NCBI RefSeq assembly: GCF_000003605.2
Contig: NW_003147295.1
Coordinates: forward strand, 7,451-29,294
Reading direction: 5' to 3'
Length of the DNA: 21,844 nucleotides
From: Saccoglossus kowalevskii
Taxonomy: Eukaryota > Hemichordata > Enteropneusta > Harrimaniidae
Shown: piece by piece, positions 19,301-21,844 of the stretch
Position numbering within the stretch: the stretch's first letter is position 1
How the letters are laid out: the number at the start of each line of letters is the position of its first letter
Position numbers and translations under genes: made by a program
The notes under the pieces: model-generated
The model's input: only the letters and a program-made list of their open reading frames with translations
Told to the model about the DNA's origin: nothing
Databases searched by the model: none

Positions 19301-21844
19301 GTACCACATTACAAAACAAATTGGTCCCGACAAGTGTGTGTTTTTAATCCTTCTAACGGGTTTTTCAAACAGTTATCATCATGGCAATCATGTTATCGCT
19401 TCTTATTGTTTAAACAGGATAAAATCAAATTGTACCCGATTAGAATTACTACTCAATTTGATACTTTGTTTAGGGTGCTTTGAAAAACCGTTGTTATCGC
19501 AAAAAAAAAATATTGTCCGTTGCTTCACCGTTTCATGATTTTAAACACGAGTTTCGGAAGACGCGGTGCAATTTGTATCTGTTTAAAGTCTTAAATAAAC
19601 AACTTGTAATTTCGCACTGAGTTACCCCGCCAGTTAGTAAGTCAGCGAGTTCGGCGCTTTGTCGATGTGAACACAGTCGCCGTAGGGAACAACCCGCGCT
19701 GAAATAATGTATTGCGTATCAATTTCATCTCAATCAGTAATCTAATTTTCTTAAAAATGGCAATTATGTATACTAGCAAATCCTCGTATTCGCGAATGAA
19801 ATAAAATGCTGATTTTGTTTTTATTTTGTAAGAGTTTACAGTTGAGTTGATCGTATCGCCAAGTTGAAATGATAGCTACACACTATGATAGCCGTGACGT
19901 AAGCCGCGTTCAATCGAATCACGTGGTGGTCGATACGATGTTCATTTCACTGTGATCATTCACACGTGGAGACACCGTAGAGAGCTACCTCGGGTTAATA
20001 CCACTCAATAAATAAGAATTTAATAACCGTCATCGTTATTACAAGCTTCATATTGCTATTTGTTTGAGAATGATGTTTCATATCCTTAATTGTTTAGTGT
20101 GAAGACCTTGTTTCAACCAATCACCCCCACCTCGTAGCTGCTGCGTTGGCACGATGTTATCTAGTGTGTTCCATGCCTCTTAGAGCTGTTCCGTGCTAAA
20201 GTTCCCCCATTACGGGCGGCTTTGCGGGCTCAATTGTTTTCATCGCCATTTGCTAGGCTTTCAGTGACGGCTCAGATCACAGAACCACTTCATATGCATT
20301 TTCTTTGCTCGATCATTCCAGTCCCCTTGAGACGCCATATTTTAGCCGGTGATAGAATCGCTTTTCAAGTTGTTATTATTGTTTCATTGAAAACTTTCAC
20401 AGCCAACAAAACGCGTGCAATAAAATAAGATCTGTGACAGGTTGAAACTAGTATTAACAACATTTTTTTTTCTCACTTTTTACAAAAAATACAGGTTTAT
20501 TTAATAAAAAATAACTATTGATTTTCCTCCTTGGAATTTAGAAAACCAGTATGTCCGGCATTAGGAAAAAACTGTCAAAATATTATCACATAGGATTATT
20601 TATTTTGTTTACAATGAAATTAACATGCCATTTTATTCACAGAGGGGTCGAAAGAGAGGTTAATGTCGTAATTTAAATTTCCAGGTAAAAAATTAAACCG
20701 CATTTTTACGCTCAAATGAATAGTTCAGTTGCCGACATAATTGACGAGTGATTAAGCCTAGAGACTGCAGCGAATCAGAGTCTATATATTAAATTTGTTA
20801 TTTGTATTCCCCGCAGTAGTGATATGACCTTTGTACCGGGAAATAATAAGTCAGTGCACATAGGGAGTATGGCCAGTGGCTAAATTTTATACACGTTTTC
20901 AGTTTAATTTTAGGCTTTTACGTGAATTTGAAATGTTTTTTTTTTCTTTACACGAATAGAGCTAGGCAAATCAAGTGAAAAACAGGAACCGCCTGTAACA
21001 TGGCAATGTTTACAGTTTTATCATTAAAACGTGCCACAAAAAAGCTTATTAATTTGAAGTCTACAAAAGTTAAAAAATAAGCTTCCCAACGAGTCTTCAA
21101 ACGCATAGAATTTTAGCGATGATACGTGCGTGGCGCAATCGAATACGTCGCCGGGAAATCGGACGCGCAGTCAGTAGTTTGTCTATTTTTTTTCACTTGA
21201 GAGTTCTAGACAGTTGTAAAAGTCACAGGATGGTAATTTAAAAGCTTGAAACAAATCCGCATAATCCGGTCCCTTAGGATAAGTAAGAATCCGCTTCGCT
21301 CAGGCAAGGGTACGACTATCGGTGTTACACTTAAAAGTAAGTAAAGACGGTGGTGTCTTAATCGTCTTCTAGATCAGAAAATAATACCCCCATATAATGA
21401 CCGGCTTATGTGTCAGTGAGGATATCCACTGTCATCAAAGTAAATTCTCGGATTACGTATCCATTGACATCGGTGAATAAACCATTTCCCTGTTTACCCC
21501 TATTACCATGACGCGATGAAATTGGTCTTGACATTCGCCTGGTGATATTGTACCGCAATTTAGTGATGTTTGCGTAATTTGAGTTTAATTGCCACCACAA
21601 GTCGTGAGGATTGTGACGATAACGCCGCGTCTGTTAATGCCATGGAGCAGTAGTTGACTATGTTTAGTGAAGATGTGAGGCGGAGACGTGGAGATTAATC
21701 GGGTAAAACAAGTTTGCATGATGAAGTTTTTTGTTTTTTTCGCATATGACAGAACATAATTATGTGATCATGGTGTGGGCTATATATATATAGGAAAGGT
21801 GAAGCAAATATATTTCGGGCGATTATACCAATGAGAATAAAGAC
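16386..21844. other. Probable intron or upstream flank of the homeobox gene, right part
   Basis: No gene could be confirmed. It holds a region open on both strands at 16441-16784, a short protein-like frame at 16994-17155, a T14-type run at about 18268-18282, and a 9-bp inverted repeat (ATCGTATCG at 19850-19858, CGATACGAT at 19931-19939). The missing homeodomain exon was sought on the minus strand without success, so it probably lies beyond 21844. Confidence 0.45.
16994..17155 (+). CDS. Possible short coding segment ending in TAA (unrecognised)
   Basis: This 53-codon frame follows an in-frame TAA at 16991 and ends at TAA 17153-17155. Its composition is more like a real protein tail than random AT-rich sequence: SLPTSTEEQQQASTS, then a run of Thr, then YQYPDDEESPSNAI at the end. 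It has no ATG, so it would have to be a terminal exon. An AG is available at 16998-16999 but the upstream pyrimidine tract is poor. I do not recognise the protein. A chance frame or a fragment of an old retroelement are the main alternatives. Confidence 0.15.
   Translation, partial: AKTVTPVQVRPNISSLPTSTEEQQQASTSVVTTTDTNRQYQYPDDEESPSNAI

Noticed and set aside
19849-19940. 9-bp inverted repeat ATCGTATCG / CGATACGAT
   Set aside because: The arms are short and about 70 bp apart, with little extension and no flanking duplication, so it is not called as an element.

Overview
The window looks like nuclear DNA of an invertebrate animal: it is AT-rich, almost all non-coding, scattered with short transposon remnants and simple repeats, and has a spliced homeobox exon with canonical eukaryotic splice signals. 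I see no bacterial operon structure, no rRNA or tRNA gene and no CRISPR array. The species cannot be fixed from sequence alone. A lophotrochozoan or an invertebrate deuterostome such as a hemichordate would fit, but this is inference.

One gene can be supported firmly. On the minus strand, 12721 down to 12347 is the last coding exon of a Q50 paired-like homeobox gene. It opens exactly at homeodomain residue 47, where paired-class genes commonly have an intron, and runs 124 codons to a TAA. The residues after the homeodomain, a late acidic-Trp-Tyr element and an OAR-like Ser-Leu-Ser-Ala-Leu-Arg stretch suit the Prop/UNC-42 family (Prop1 in vertebrates). The preceding exon, with homeodomain residues 1-46, should lie at higher coordinates. 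I could not find it between 12724 and 21844, so the right 9.1 kb is probably intron of this gene and the gene continues beyond the window.

Layout: 1-960, no gene; 961-1618, a small family of direct repeats; 1791-1912, a decayed TTAA-flanked MITE-like element with a 22-codon reading frame; 1913-3970, no gene but one imperfect hairpin; 3971-4543, a minisatellite built from 5-bp words in 52, 57 or 62-bp units; 4548-6359, nothing firm; 6360-6844, two copies of one MITE in opposite orientation, each bounded by TTAA; 6845-9492, no gene; 9493-9593, an AAAT-type microsatellite; 9594-12346, probably the 3' flank and 3' UTR of the homeobox gene; 12347-12721, the homeobox exon; 12722-16251, probable intron; 16252-16385, a third intact TTAA-flanked MITE related to the others; 16386-21844, probable intron or flank with a few protein-like open stretches that I cannot identify.

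No set of genes here forms a pathway. The structured signals not explained by the gene are the related TTAA-flanked MITEs and the nested minisatellite.
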